From Panicum virgatum (Eukaryota; Streptophyta; Magnoliopsida; Poales; Poaceae), in assembly GCF_016808335.1 (NCBI RefSeq), contig NC_053146.1, positions 40,730,470-40,794,469 on the forward strand: a stretch of DNA of 64,000 bases. The letters run 5' to 3'. Below, in pieces: positions 12,197 through 22,607 of the stretch. Made by a program: the position numbers and the translations under genes. A model generated the notes under the pieces. It saw only the letters and a list, made by a program, of their open reading frames with translations, was not told where the DNA came from and made no database searches. Each line of letters begins with the position of its first letter. The stretch's first letter is position 1.

Positions 12197-14605
12197 CCGG
12201 ATACTCCGGCCATTGGCCCGGATACTCCGGACGTGGAGTTTTTATTTCCATAATTTGGTCATCTGGACCCCCACAATCATTTAAATAGAAAATATCACTC
12301 TCTCTCTCTCTCCCTCACTCTCACTCTCTCCCGTTACCTCTCTCTCCCTCACCTCCCTCACGAGCTCTCCCTCTCCTCCCTCTCCCCTAAGCTCTAGATT
12401 CCGAAATCTTTCATTTCAACTTGATTCCAAGGCCAAGGGAGCTTCACTCGGTGTGGGGGATCATCTTCTACAAGTATTCCACCTTGGGGCGACATCGTTT
12501 TCGAGTTTTCTTGCAAGAGGAGCTAGCTCAAGGTACTAGAAGCTAGGGTTCGCCGATTTGGTTGTTTTAGGATGTTCTAGGTGATTTCCTTTAGTCAATC
12601 ATCTCTATATGCATCCTTGAGCTAGGATTCAAGAGGGTTTCAAATTTGGTGTGTTGGTTTTGCCAAAATCAAGAATTCAGTTTTTGGGGCGAAAATGCTA
12701 TCGGGTCCGGAGACTCCGGGTTTTGGAACACTCCGGGCGAAACTCCGGGTATAAGCCCGGATACTCCGGGTTTGGGTCACTCCGGGGGAAACTCCGGGTA
12801 TAGGCCCGGAAACTCCGGACTTGGGGGTCCAGATACTCCGGGTATTCGTCAGATACTCCGGATTTTTGGGGAATATTTTGGGCCAGGGAGTGCAATTTTT
12901 GTGTAAAATACTAGTAGTCGCATCTAGTCATTGGCTATTTTAAGATTTCAACCCATGCATGCATTCTCATATCATTTGCATACGTGTAGACGCCGCCGCC
13001 GAGGGAGCCGTGTACGAGGTGATCGCCGAGCCACAGGAGCTGCAGGGGCAAGTTCAGCAGGAAGAACGACGTGAGCACCCGGCCCAAGGCCCAGCTGAGC
13101 CCAGTGTCGAGCAGCAGCCCGAAGGCAAGCCCCGGTGCACATCCTATTATTTTAAGTTATGACACCTATATATGTTTCTAATACTTATGCATTAAGTTCA
13201 GGAATTGTTTGGAACCCTAGTTGCATGATCCCTAGGATTCCCTGAGTTATACTAGTATGTATAGGACGATAGAAGTGCTATGCTTAATGTTTCCGGTAGA
13301 AGACGAGTGGTCTCCTGCACTCGCGAGATATAGGATAGTTTTATGTTTCCATATATGAATTACTAATCTTCGGATAAAAGTCTTGGAATGAAAGAAAGAA
13401 TAGAATCTGAGACCGGGCGGGAGAAGTGTAGTTCCGCCTGTGTCGGTTAAGGACCGAGCCGTTGTTGGCCCTGCTGATCATGTTTGAATTGTACTAGCCG
13501 CATGCCGGGAGTAGGAGCTAGTCGAAACCGGTAAGCCGAGTACTGCTTTGCTTCGAAAGTACAGGAACCCGCACCCAACTCCTGGGGCGAGTCGAGTAGT
13601 CGCGGAGAATTGAGGATGCATATGTTTACTTTTGGTGGTCTCACGTTGAGCTCGGCTGACCATATGTCGTTGGGCTGGTTCCTGTAGTTCGAGGCGGGGA
13701 GGTGAAAGGTTGGTGCGTGGGGTCCGACGGGGCTTTTGGGTGCCGTGTTGGTTAGGTCCACCTTGCAAAGGTTAAATCGAATCGATTCGCCGTCAGTCGC
13801 TCTCGGATATGAGCACCTTGGTCACTGCGTCGCAGCGTAGTGTTATAACGAGATGATGAGTATATTTATATACATATGATGATGAACACCTTTAATTATT
13901 GTTGATTGCACCACCATGTCTGCTATAGTTGGTCCATGCAAATATTAGAATAGAGTTAATTTGTATATAATCTTGGGCTAAAATAAGGAAAGTAAGGAAT
14001 TACTTTAGTCGTTGTTTTCTGCAAAATAACCACCAGCCAAAAGCCTTGCATGTCTAGATATGTGGGCTAAGTTATACCCACTGGTCGGGTAAGTCTTGCT
14101 GAGTATTAGTTGCTTAGGGCTTTGTTGGAAAAATGATTTCAGGACCCGCACACGTGGACTTCTGTCCGTGTTGCGCCAAGTTTGTTCGACTGGATGCGGA
14201 TGGGTGGAACGTCGAGGACCCAGGTGCGTAGCTTTGGGGTGTTGGAATTGCATACTCGTGGGCTGAGTGTGTAATTCTTTGTCGTTCTTATACATTGTAG
14301 TGGGCAGATTTCATGTGTATCAAACTTTGTATAAAAGGCAGCTGCACTCGTATAATATTATGTATTTCGAACTCGGTTTGTAAAACTCCTTGTTGTTATC
14401 GTATGCCACTCTTGTATATTTTCAAACATGGATTGTGCTTGTACCATCTGCGCCCACCTTCGCGTGGGACTACCGGTGTTGTTTCGATCGGGCCGTGGGT
14501 TGAGAAAGGATCGCCAAATTAAGCCGTTAAGCTAATGTGCCCGATGTGTTCAAATGACAGTCATTACGCTTAATTAGAGTTTTAATTTGGCGGTTCCGTC
14601 ACGGG
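12189..14605 (+). mobile_element. Insertion element A (TGTAACACC...GTCACGGG), superfamily not assigned
   Basis: The promoter-side end reads TGTAACACCCGG and the far end reads CCGTCACGGG. A CAT triplet flanks both ends (12186-12188 and 14606-14608), giving a possible 3-bp target duplication. Two related elements lie at 32101-35390 and 54366-56938. All three have like termini, 3-bp duplications and one small split gene. Element A also has a TTTAAATAG box near 12279, a CT-rich leader, and a cluster of ACTCCGGG words at 12702-12862 repeating its own terminal motif. No transposase, reverse transcriptase or long terminal repeat is visible, so it is non-autonomous or an unrecognised type. Confidence 0.65.
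12990..14231 (+). CDS. Small split gene of element A: acidic exon, GC-AG intron, terminal exon
   Basis: Only the last two coding exons are called: 12990-13124 (135 nt) and 14143-14231 (89 nt, ending TAG). The first is rich in Glu, Gln, Ala and Pro. The intron (1018 bp) starts with GAAG|GCAAGC, a GC donor, and ends TTTCAG. The phase is 1 on both sides of the acidic exon, and splicing keeps the frame open to the stop; the terminal exon includes a CPCC motif. The same exon plan occurs in elements B and C. A likely leader exon ends near CAAG|GTACTAG (12531), but its frame shows no ATG, so the start is unresolved. Function is unknown. The peptide may be a captured host tail or an element-specific acidic protein, and I know of no transcript evidence. 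Confidence 0.5.
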
Positions 14606-14608
14606 CAT

Positions 14609-15424
14609 AAGAGGGCTGCAGGAAAACAATTCTATGCAGGAGGCATACGATTCGTGCCACGTGGACAGCTCATGTATCCAAGCGCATACGACAGATGCGG
14701 CTCCTGCTGCTAGGACGCAATCCCCGTGGCTCCTGGCGCAGGGCAGCTCGGCTCACAAACGTTCGGCTCCTTCCTTCCAAAGCTAAAGGACTATTCTTAT
14801 CTCTTGCCCGATCTGTTCTCCTAGGATCGTGAGACTCGCGACACCTTCGTCTGCAACTTGCCGGTGCAATATTAGCTCCTCGGAAGTCGGAACCCCGTGC
14901 CTGTCGAGTAGGGCGCAGAGGGATTCTTCCGATTCGGAGGTCAGTGTTGACGTGATCGCCTTGTCCGCCGGCCATGACGACGCGGCGGCGTCGCTGTCGC
15001 TGAAGAAAATTGCAGAGGTGGCCGTGTCGCCATCCGCTGCCTTCTCGAGGTCCACCGACATGACGGAACAAGAGAAGGAGGCTGCCATTGGTCTTGGAAC
15101 TTTGGAAGTGGGTTGGCTTTTGGGGGTAATCAGGCGAGTGATTTCTATTTATCCACGTCGTGGTTGAATGGTTGTTGAAGACGAGCACGGCGGTTGTTGG
15201 GAGCAGGACGTGCGCTCCCTCCGGCGTCCGTTGTATTTCTATCTATCCATGCTGTGGTTGAAGACAGAGTACGGCGCCGCGCGGTTGTGCAGTCGATTAG
15301 CATTGTTCATTGCGCCATCAGCGTTTATCAGACCTCCTGTCCTTCATTGCCCCCGTATCAACTTCTAGGAACCCCCCGGGAACATGACACTGCCTTTTTT
15401 TTGTGCATCGTCATCTAAATGTTC
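14609..15424. other. GC-rich stretch, possible gene fragment
   Basis: Both strands are open for about 100 codons around 14783-15167. The minus frame is Ser/Asp/Glu-rich. I do not recognise either product and see no splice structure, so no gene is called. Confidence 0.3.
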
Positions 15425-15800
15425 ACCAAAGGTCAGTTTTTGTTTTTTTAGTTTCAGTCATAAGAGCCATCAAATCGTATGTTTAAATGCTAATTAGAAT
15501 TACTAAATATAAATTTATTACCAAACTAATTTCATAAGTTGTGACTTAATCAAAAGATGAATCTATAAAGATTAATTAGTTCATAATTTAGCCAGTAATT
15601 GCTATAGTAACCATCGACTAATCGTGCATTAATCATATTTAATGAATTCATCTAAAGCCCCTAGTTGCAACTTATGCAATTAGTTTTATATTAAGTTGAC
15701 ATCCGAATATTCGAATTTACATCCAAACATTCGATGTGACAGTTATTTAAAAAACAAATGAGGTCTAACTATTCGATGTGACAGCTACTTTAAAAAAATA
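15425..15800. mobile_element. Decayed MITE-like AT-rich sequence
   Basis: AT-rich, with the wording (GATTAATTAGTTCATAATTT, GCTATAGTAACCA) typical of small non-autonomous DNA elements of grasses. Clean terminal repeats and a target duplication were not found, so the limits are approximate. Confidence 0.4.
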
Positions 15801-16880
15801 GACGAGACCTAACTTTGCAAGGTTTTGACATGTCATAAGGAGTGTACATTTCGTTGGATGATAATTCAATTAACTCTATTTGCAACTGGGCTGCTTCTGA
15901 AGATGGAAAAAAGAAAAGAGCAAGGTGAAGAAATCAAATTTTGTAGCTAGAGAGAGGAAAAAAAACATTACCAGTACGTTCCAATAATGATACATGACAT
16001 GTCAGCGTGTATTATTACATACGTTAAGGTTAGCCTGAAAGGACCGGTAGCACGCTCTAGCCTAAGAGGGGAAGGGGGTGAATTAGACAACTAAAAACTT
16101 AGACCTATGGCTCCAACTAGTTTGCACAAGATTAAACTAAATCAAGCTATCTAGATGTGCAACTATGGTTGTTCTAGTGTGAAACTCCTATCCCAAAAGA
16201 GTTTAGCAACCTATAGCCTTTTCTATCAAGAAATTACTCTATGAAAGTAAAGGCATACAAATTGCTAGTATGAAATGCGGAAGCTTAAAGTGCGGGATAG
16301 GAGATAGCAAACTCTTGACGCGGGTGTTTATCCCGTGGTTCGGTTAGCCACAAAGACACACCTACACCCACGTTGTTGTAGCACTCACTAAGAGTATTGC
16401 TACTCGGTCACCAAGTCTCTTCCGTGAACACAATCACGGTCACCTTGGCCCCGGGTTCCACTAAGGAGCTTCTCTACTAAGGATGAGGGTCTCCACGTCC
16501 CCCGCAGAAAGATATCGTCGCCGCTCCACACCAAGTCGGAGTGTCGATGACGTTGCCGGCGAGCTTCACAGCTCCAAGGAGCCGGCGCACCAAGCTCTTC
16601 TTTTAGTTCACTAAAGAACCACAGCACAAAGACTCAAGGCCTTACAATCCCACTCACTAAGAGCTAATCTAGCACTCACACTTTACAAGGATAGTGCTAA
16701 TGGCTAAGGATATGATCAATGGGCTCTTGTATGGCTTGGAGATGATCTTGGGTGTGTGTGTGACTTCTACCAACTCCAGAAAGTTTCAAATGGCCGGGGG
16801 ATGCCATATATATAGGCCTCCAAGTCGTGGAGCCGTTGCTCCAATGGTCAGCAGAAATCTGCGTATGGCTCTGGCAGGGG

Positions 16881-18006
16881 TAGCCCTGCTAATGGGTTGG
16901 AACCCGCACCATACCCAACCCCACCCAAAATTAACATATTTAGATACCCAACCCCACCCAACCCAATTAGTTAATTTCTCAACTCTAACCAACCCGCCCC
17001 ATTATAAGCGGGTAACCCATAAAAACCCATGGGTTCTACTATGCAGAGGAATTTAGTGGTTCTACACTTAATGTGGGGACCACATATATGTCTAGTCACA
17101 CTACTTTGCACAGAGTATCTGTCAGTCATATTGACTCATCTCTAAAAATTTCAGTCAATTTCGATAAAATTTTATAGTGTGAACGCGAGGTTTTAATTCC
17201 AGGGTCCGGCTCTTGATGTGGAGTTCACGTGTAGTTCTAGCCACGCTATTTTGCACAGAGTAGCTACCAGTCGTACTGAGTCATCTCCAACAAATTTCAG
17301 TCAATTTCGATAAAATTTTATAGTGTGAACGCGAGATTTTAATTCTAGGGTCCGACTCTTGATGTGGAGCCCACGTGTAGTTCTAGCCACGCTGCTTTGC
17401 ACAGAGTAGCTGCCAGTCATACTAAGTCATCTCCAACAAATTTCAGTCAATTTCGATAAAATTTTATAGTGTGAATGCGAGGTTTTAATTCTAGAGTCCG
17501 GCTCTTGATGTGGAGCCCACGTGTAGTTCTAGCCACGCTGCTTTGCACAAAGTATCTGCCAGTCGTACTGAGTCATCTCCAACAAATTTCAGTCAATTTC
17601 GATAAAATTTTATAGTGTGAACGCGAGGTTTTAATTCCAGGGTCCGGCTCTTCATGTGGGGCCCACAGGTAGTTCTAGCCACACTGCTTTGCACAAAATA
17701 GCTGCCAGTCGTACTGAGTCATCTCCAACAAAATTCAGTCAATTTCGATAAAATTTTCTGATATAAACACGTGGTTTTAATTTCATAGTCCAGCTCTCAC
17801 GTGGGACCCACATTTATATATAGTTATACTATTTTGTAAAAAATATCCATTTCAACCCACCCCAACCCGCATCAACCCGCATTTATATAGAACCCGCCCC
17901 GACCCACCTCATTAACTAATACAACCCATTTTAAATCATCCAAACACACTCCATTTCAAAACCCACCCCATAAAACCCATTTCAACCCAACCCATTAGCA
18001 GGCCTA
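16881..18006. mobile_element. Non-autonomous hAT element carrying a tandem array
   Basis: Terminal inverted repeats: the left starts TAGCCCTGCTAATGGGTTGG, and the right, inverted, starts TAGGCCTGCTAATGGGTTGG. They are flanked by an exact 8-bp duplication GGCAGGGG (16873-16880 and 18007-18014), which fits the hAT superfamily. Length is 1126 bp with no transposase. The interior is mostly a 146-bp tandem repeat bordered by AACCCACCCC-type sequence. Confidence 0.88.
17080..17845 (+). repeat. 146-bp tandem repeat, about five copies
   Basis: Units begin at 17080, 17226, 17372, 17518, 17664 and (partial) 17809, a spacing of 145-146 bp. Each unit has CACGTGTAGTTCTAGCCAC, TTTGCACAGAGTA, and a shared AAATTTTATAGTGTGAACG-type core. 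Related units in the opposite orientation occur at 31800-32100 and 35391-35470. Confidence 0.9.
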
Positions 18007-18791
18007 GGCAGGGGTAGCATCGATTCATCCGGTCACTCTAAGACCCGAAGTAGCCATTGAACTCCTGACAGCTGACATAGTGATCATCGGTTGAACCGAT
18101 GCTTGACCGTCGGTTAAACCGGTCACTCACAGTATTCAACTGGCCGTTGGCCTTCTTCTCTTCTGCTGACATCATTACACCGGTGCTTTGCTCCGATGCA
18201 TCACCGGTTCAACCGGTGCTGAAGGATCTTCTCCTGGGCGCTTGACATCGTCTCTGGATCATAGTACGCCCAATGCACCGATGCCTGTCGTGATGCCGTC
18301 GGTTCAACCGGTGCCTTACAATCACCTGGGCGTCGGATCGTCCGACAACCATCGGATGCACCGATGCTTAGGCTTCGGTTCAACCGGTGCTACTGATTTC
18401 AGTAGAACTCGTCCAATTCAGCGTTTCTTTGAGTTCTTGCTTCGTGTTTTGCTTTGCGTGGCCTTTTTACTTCATCCCTGAGATCTAGAAATGTTCACTT
18501 AACAATACCATTAGTCTCATTGATTGCGTTGTCATTCGATCACCAAAATCACTCGAAATGGCATAAATGGTGCCATGTTCGTTACAGAGACCAAGAGAAA
18601 TAAAACACGTTGCTGTGCTCGGAGAGTCGGACAATCGGAGTCGGTCGGTCAGATATACTCGTGCATACTCTCCGAGTCCTATCCATATGCGGTTGGCTTT
18701 GGCTTGCAACCCCGACGCGTGTGAGAGCCTCGATATAACAGTTGTCGTGGAGACGATGCAATGCCGCAAGAGTTGTACAACATCAGTAGCC

Positions 18792-19161
18792 ATGGCGCAG
18801 CTGCACGCAGCAACAGACAGCGACGGCGGCGATGCCCTCATCGACATTGTCGTCGAAGCTGCCGGACACGGACCCACCAGCAGGGACTGCCCCGTGTGCA
18901 TGGAGCCGGCCGAGAGGGTGGCCGTCGGCCCGTGCGGCCACGGCGAGGTCTGCGTCGACTGCGCCTTCCGCATGCGTTTCGTTGAGCGGGACTGGCTGTG
19001 TTGCATCTGTCGGGCGTTCTGCCCCACTGTTGTCCTCACGAAGCCGGCCACCGCAGCCGGCGGTGGCGGCGAGCAGCAGGACGATGGAGCCGCCTCCCCG
19101 GCCTGCCCCTGGCGGCCGGCGGCGCGGGCAAGGTGGGCACGGCCCTCTCGTATCACAGAGG
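18792..19161 (+). pseudogene. RING-finger membrane protein gene, 5' part, split by a retrotransposon
   Basis: The start ATG at 18792 opens a C3HC4-type RING: CPVC (residues 33-36), CGH, CVDC and CCIC, all zinc ligands present. Related plant proteins are probable E3 ubiquitin ligases. The RING frame gives way to another frame near 19100, because the part that lines up with the downstream half (AGGAGKVGTALSYHRG) is one frame over. The gene then stops at the LTR boundary, where the target duplication AGAGG begins. The remainder resumes at 31319. Upstream ATGs in the same frame (18567, 18758) are possible, but 18792 gives the tightest fit to the RING. Two separate lesions make this a pseudogene. 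Confidence 0.72.
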
Positions 19162-19950
19162 TGTTGGGGGTGCCACCTTCGGCCATCGACCGAAGGTCCG
19201 TGCGCAATTTGAATGCAACGACAAGGTCTCCTCCCGGCTCGGCAAGCCGAGTAGTCAAAGGGCTTCAAGCTTCGGGCGAAGACCGATGCGCCTACGGCGA
19301 AAACCGATTCGCCACAGGCGAAGACGAAGAGAGGCGAAGAGTGACGAAGACCGAGGCGCCTACTGCGAAGACCGGTTCGCCTACGGCGAAGACCGGTTCA
19401 CCACAGGCGAAGACGAAGAGAAGCGAAAAGTGACGAAGACCGAGGAGCCTACGGCGAAGACCGGTTCGCCACAGGTGAAGACCGGTTCGCCACAGGTGAA
19501 GACGAAGAGAAGCGAAGAGAAGCGAAGAGAGGCGAAGGCCAGGGCGCCGACTACGAACTCGAAGACCAGAAGGGAAGGCGTCGGAGAGTAAGCGCTTCGA
19601 AAGCCGCAAAGGGAATCTTGTAATAGGCCCAATGGGCTGTAATGGGCCCAATGGGCAGAAGAGGCTCGGATGTAATTTACCAAATGATGTAAAAATACGT
19701 TTGTACCCTGGGAATATTTGGGGAATATAGTTGTTAGGGGGCATTACGGTGTAATAACGGAGGGTGGTAGGTGAACCGTCACCTATAAATACCCGACCCC
19801 TGTACATTGATGGGACACATTGAATACAGAGAGAGAATCCAACTTACTGTGCGAAGCCTCGTTTCTGGCTTGGAGTTGTTCACTTCGACTGGTGCGCTCT
19901 TTCTTCACTGTTGTAGTGTTCGTCCGTTCCGGAAGCACTCTCCACCAACA
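19162..19950 (+). repeat. 5' LTR of the gypsy element
   Basis: 789 bp, TGTTGG...CCAACA, with a TATA box (TATAAAT, 19784). The first part contains a minisatellite of GCGAAGACCGGTTCGCC-type words (about 19265-19520), and differences in copy number explain the length difference from the 3' LTR. Confidence 0.95.
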
Positions 19951-19993
19951 GTTTGGCGCCCACCCGTCGGTTCGACACACCACGCCACACCAC

Positions 19994-21926
19994 ATGGCGG
20001 CGAAGAAGAAGGGAGACGCTACTACCACTTAGACAGACACGACAACAACGACGACAACTCCGCAAGACGAAGCTGCCCCCGGACAAGAGCCCGCAACCGG
20101 CAACGAAGACATCACCATCGAAGACATCGCAGAAGGTCAACACGAAGTCGATCTACTGGACCTTGGCATCTCTGCCGAAGACATCGCTGCAATGCGAAGG
20201 GTTGATGCTCGCCTCGAAGAGGCACGAAGAGCCAAGATACAAGCTCTTCAGGAAGAATCTACGGAGCCTCAAATCATCACGAGGGCGAAGGGGAAGGAAA
20301 TAATGTTGACTGAAGCAGAAAGGCAAGAGCAGTACAACAAGCTGCAAGAAGAAGATCTTCGCTGCAAGGCGTTAGAAGAGAAGATCAGAGCACAACGACT
20401 GATGCTTGAAAAAATTCAGGCACCGCAGCCGCCGCAGCCACTGCCGAAGGGCACGGTCGCAAAGAACCCACCAAGAAACGCAAGGGTCCGAGCAAGGACT
20501 ATACCAGTCGAAGAGATCTCTGACCAGTCTGAGCCAGAGGAGGATGGGTATTATCGAAGGGGCCACCCGCGAAGAACGCCATTATCCGAAGAGTTGGAAG
20601 AGATACAACGGCCTCATCACCTCAACCCAGCAGTACTGCCTCAGTTTGATGGTGAGTCCGACCCCGAAGAGTTTCTCCTAAAATACGAAGCCACCATAGA
20701 GGCGGCCGGAGGAGGCACAGCGTGCAAGGCGAAGGCACTTGTCCTCGCGCTGCGAGGACTGGCTCAGCGATGGTATGCAAACATACCCCCAGGAAGCATT
20801 CTATCCTGCGACTTCCATAACTTGAAGCAAGGAAGCATGACTTTACAGGAGTACCATCAGAGCTTGATAAAGCTTCGCGCAAGAGGGCCAGATGTCACTG
20901 ACCAGAGCATTATCGACTCAGTAGTCAATGGGATCAGCCTCGGCCCATGTGGGGAGTACTTAACCCGACGAAGGCCGAAGACAGTTACCAAATTGTTCGA
21001 GATAATGCAAGAATATTGCATATTAGACCGTGCGAAGAGGCAGAAGCTCGAAGAAATGAATGAGAAGAGGAAGTCAAGGAATAGCGAGAGGTCGCACCAG
21101 AAGCCATGGCATTCCGACCTCTCGAAGTAAAAAACTATCAATAGCGTCTCTGAGGAGGAGTCACGTGAAACCAGGCACCACAAGAACAAGGGCGGCAGAG
21201 ATCACCGCAAAGACAGATCTAGCCGCAAAGACAGATCTAGCTGCGAAGATAGATCTAGCCGCGAAGATAGGCCCAGCCATGATGACAGGTCCAATCGCGA
21301 AGATAGATACAATCGCAAAGACCGCTACCAGAAAGGCCGAAGAGAAAAGGGTGGCCGAAGGGAAAAAAAATACCATTTTGCTATTTCCATGGGAAGGACC
21401 AAGGTCATTGGACCAATGAATGCCCAATCGCAATTGAAACGAAGGCAAAGCTCGAACGCAAAAATGCACAATCAGCAAAACCAGTAAATTACACTTCGCA
21501 ATCACCGCATCCAGTTCCTCTTCCACAAACCACCTAGACCCCAACACCAAATTGGCCAGTATCATATCCAGTTTACAACTACAACCCATCATACACACCT
21601 CCAATGTCATTGCCTTCGCAACAATCCATGCCACCACCTTCGCACCAGTCGATGCCGATGCTACCCGCTCCGCAGTACGCCAACACATGGTCAAGGAGCT
21701 CCACGCCTTTACCCCCACCACCGAAGCTCGAGACAGGACAGATACCGGAAAGAGGGGGCGACGGACCCTCCGGCAGCATGGTTAACATCATCAACGCCAT
21801 CTCCGGAGGATCCAATGAACCAGTTCATGAGACGAAGAGGCAACGCAAAGAATACTTCAGAACTGTCTCTCATGTGAGCGAAGGCAAATGTTTCCAAACT
21901 CCGTGGTCGCATGTCCCGTACACTTG
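19994..21926 (+). pseudogene. Gypsy gag, interrupted
   Basis: The ATG at 19994 opens a Lys- and Thr-rich start, but an in-frame TAG at 20030 cuts it after 12 codons. The frame then runs open to 21130, covering an acidic/coiled region and the Retrotrans_gag capsid domain (about 20640-21030, with RWYANIPPGSI and MTLQEYHQSL words). Past 21130 the frame changes and becomes repetitive (Ala-Lys-Ile-Asp units, 21200-21330). A zinc knuckle of the C-x2-H type follows near 21372-21430. The capsid packages element RNA in the intact family. The gene is then cut by the nested CACTA fragment. Confidence 0.8.
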
Positions 21927-22607
21927 GATTTCCAACTGTAGGGCCCCCATGTTATTCAAATAACTTTGCGAAACAAAATAAAAAGTTCATGAGGTTCGAA
22001 CCCATGAGCTGCTCTACTGTTTATGGCGGACTAGTCACCACAATGAAATTTGATTTGTACAAGATCAGTATTTTACTAATTTTAAATAAACACATTGTTT
22101 TTATTGCTCCTCAAATTGTCCTGTGTGTTTACATAACAGACATGGGAAAAGTCATATTTCCTTCCGTTAGCTCCCGTTACTTGGCTGATGATCATCTTTT
22201 CTCTGCACAGTAAACAAAAAGCTTGCCGTGTGCACTTATGACCACTAGGGAAATTTTCCCAGAATTTTACCGTGCGTTATAACCCATCCCATGTGTTCAA
22301 TTGCAACACAAGGAAAGATAAGATAAATATGATCCCGTGTGCAGAAAAATGTTTCCCGAGTGTCCATTAACAACACATGGGAAATATTAGAAAGTTACCA
22401 AGTGTCTTTTAAAATCCCGTGTGTTCAATTGCAACTCTAGGAAAGATAAATATGATCCCGTGTGCTGAAATAGTTTCCCGTGCGTTGATTATAAACACAT
22501 GGAAAATATTAGGAGATTACCAAGTGTTTGTAGAAAACACACGGGAGTCCCTCTTGACACTAGGGAGTCCCTCTTGACACTAGGGAGCGTTGCCGATTCT
22601 AGTAGTG
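21927..22607 (+). mobile_element. CACTA-type fragment nested in the gypsy element
   Basis: The right end reads GATTCTAGTAGTG (to 22607), the inverse of a CACTA terminus. GAT flanks both sides (21924-21926 and 22608-22610), a possible 3-bp duplication. The left end does not begin CACTA, so it is truncated or mutated. Inside, a subterminal unit of about 130 bp (TGTGTTCAATTGCAAC, GATCCCGTGTGC, TTACCAAGTGT) occurs twice, and a 20-bp unit ending in GACACTAGG is duplicated at 22545-22584. No transposase is present. Confidence 0.6.

Larger units (their letters stand above)
16050..18490 (+). repeat. Unclassified interspersed repeat, split by a hAT element
   Basis: The non-coding left part (16050-16880) and right part (18007-18490) belong together: removing the hAT element and one copy of its 8-bp duplication restores continuous sequence. 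The right part (18088-18397) repeats a self-complementary phrase, CACCGGTTCAACCGGTG, with variants. The wording near the left end (GAGGGGAAGGGGGTGAATTAG) is familiar from grass repeats, but I cannot name the class. Short open frames here do not resemble genes. Confidence 0.5.

Noticed and set aside
14670..15188. Minus-strand open frame of 172 codons and overlapping plus frame
   Set aside because: No recognised family, no splice or start context, and both strands are open, so a gene fragment is possible but not supported.
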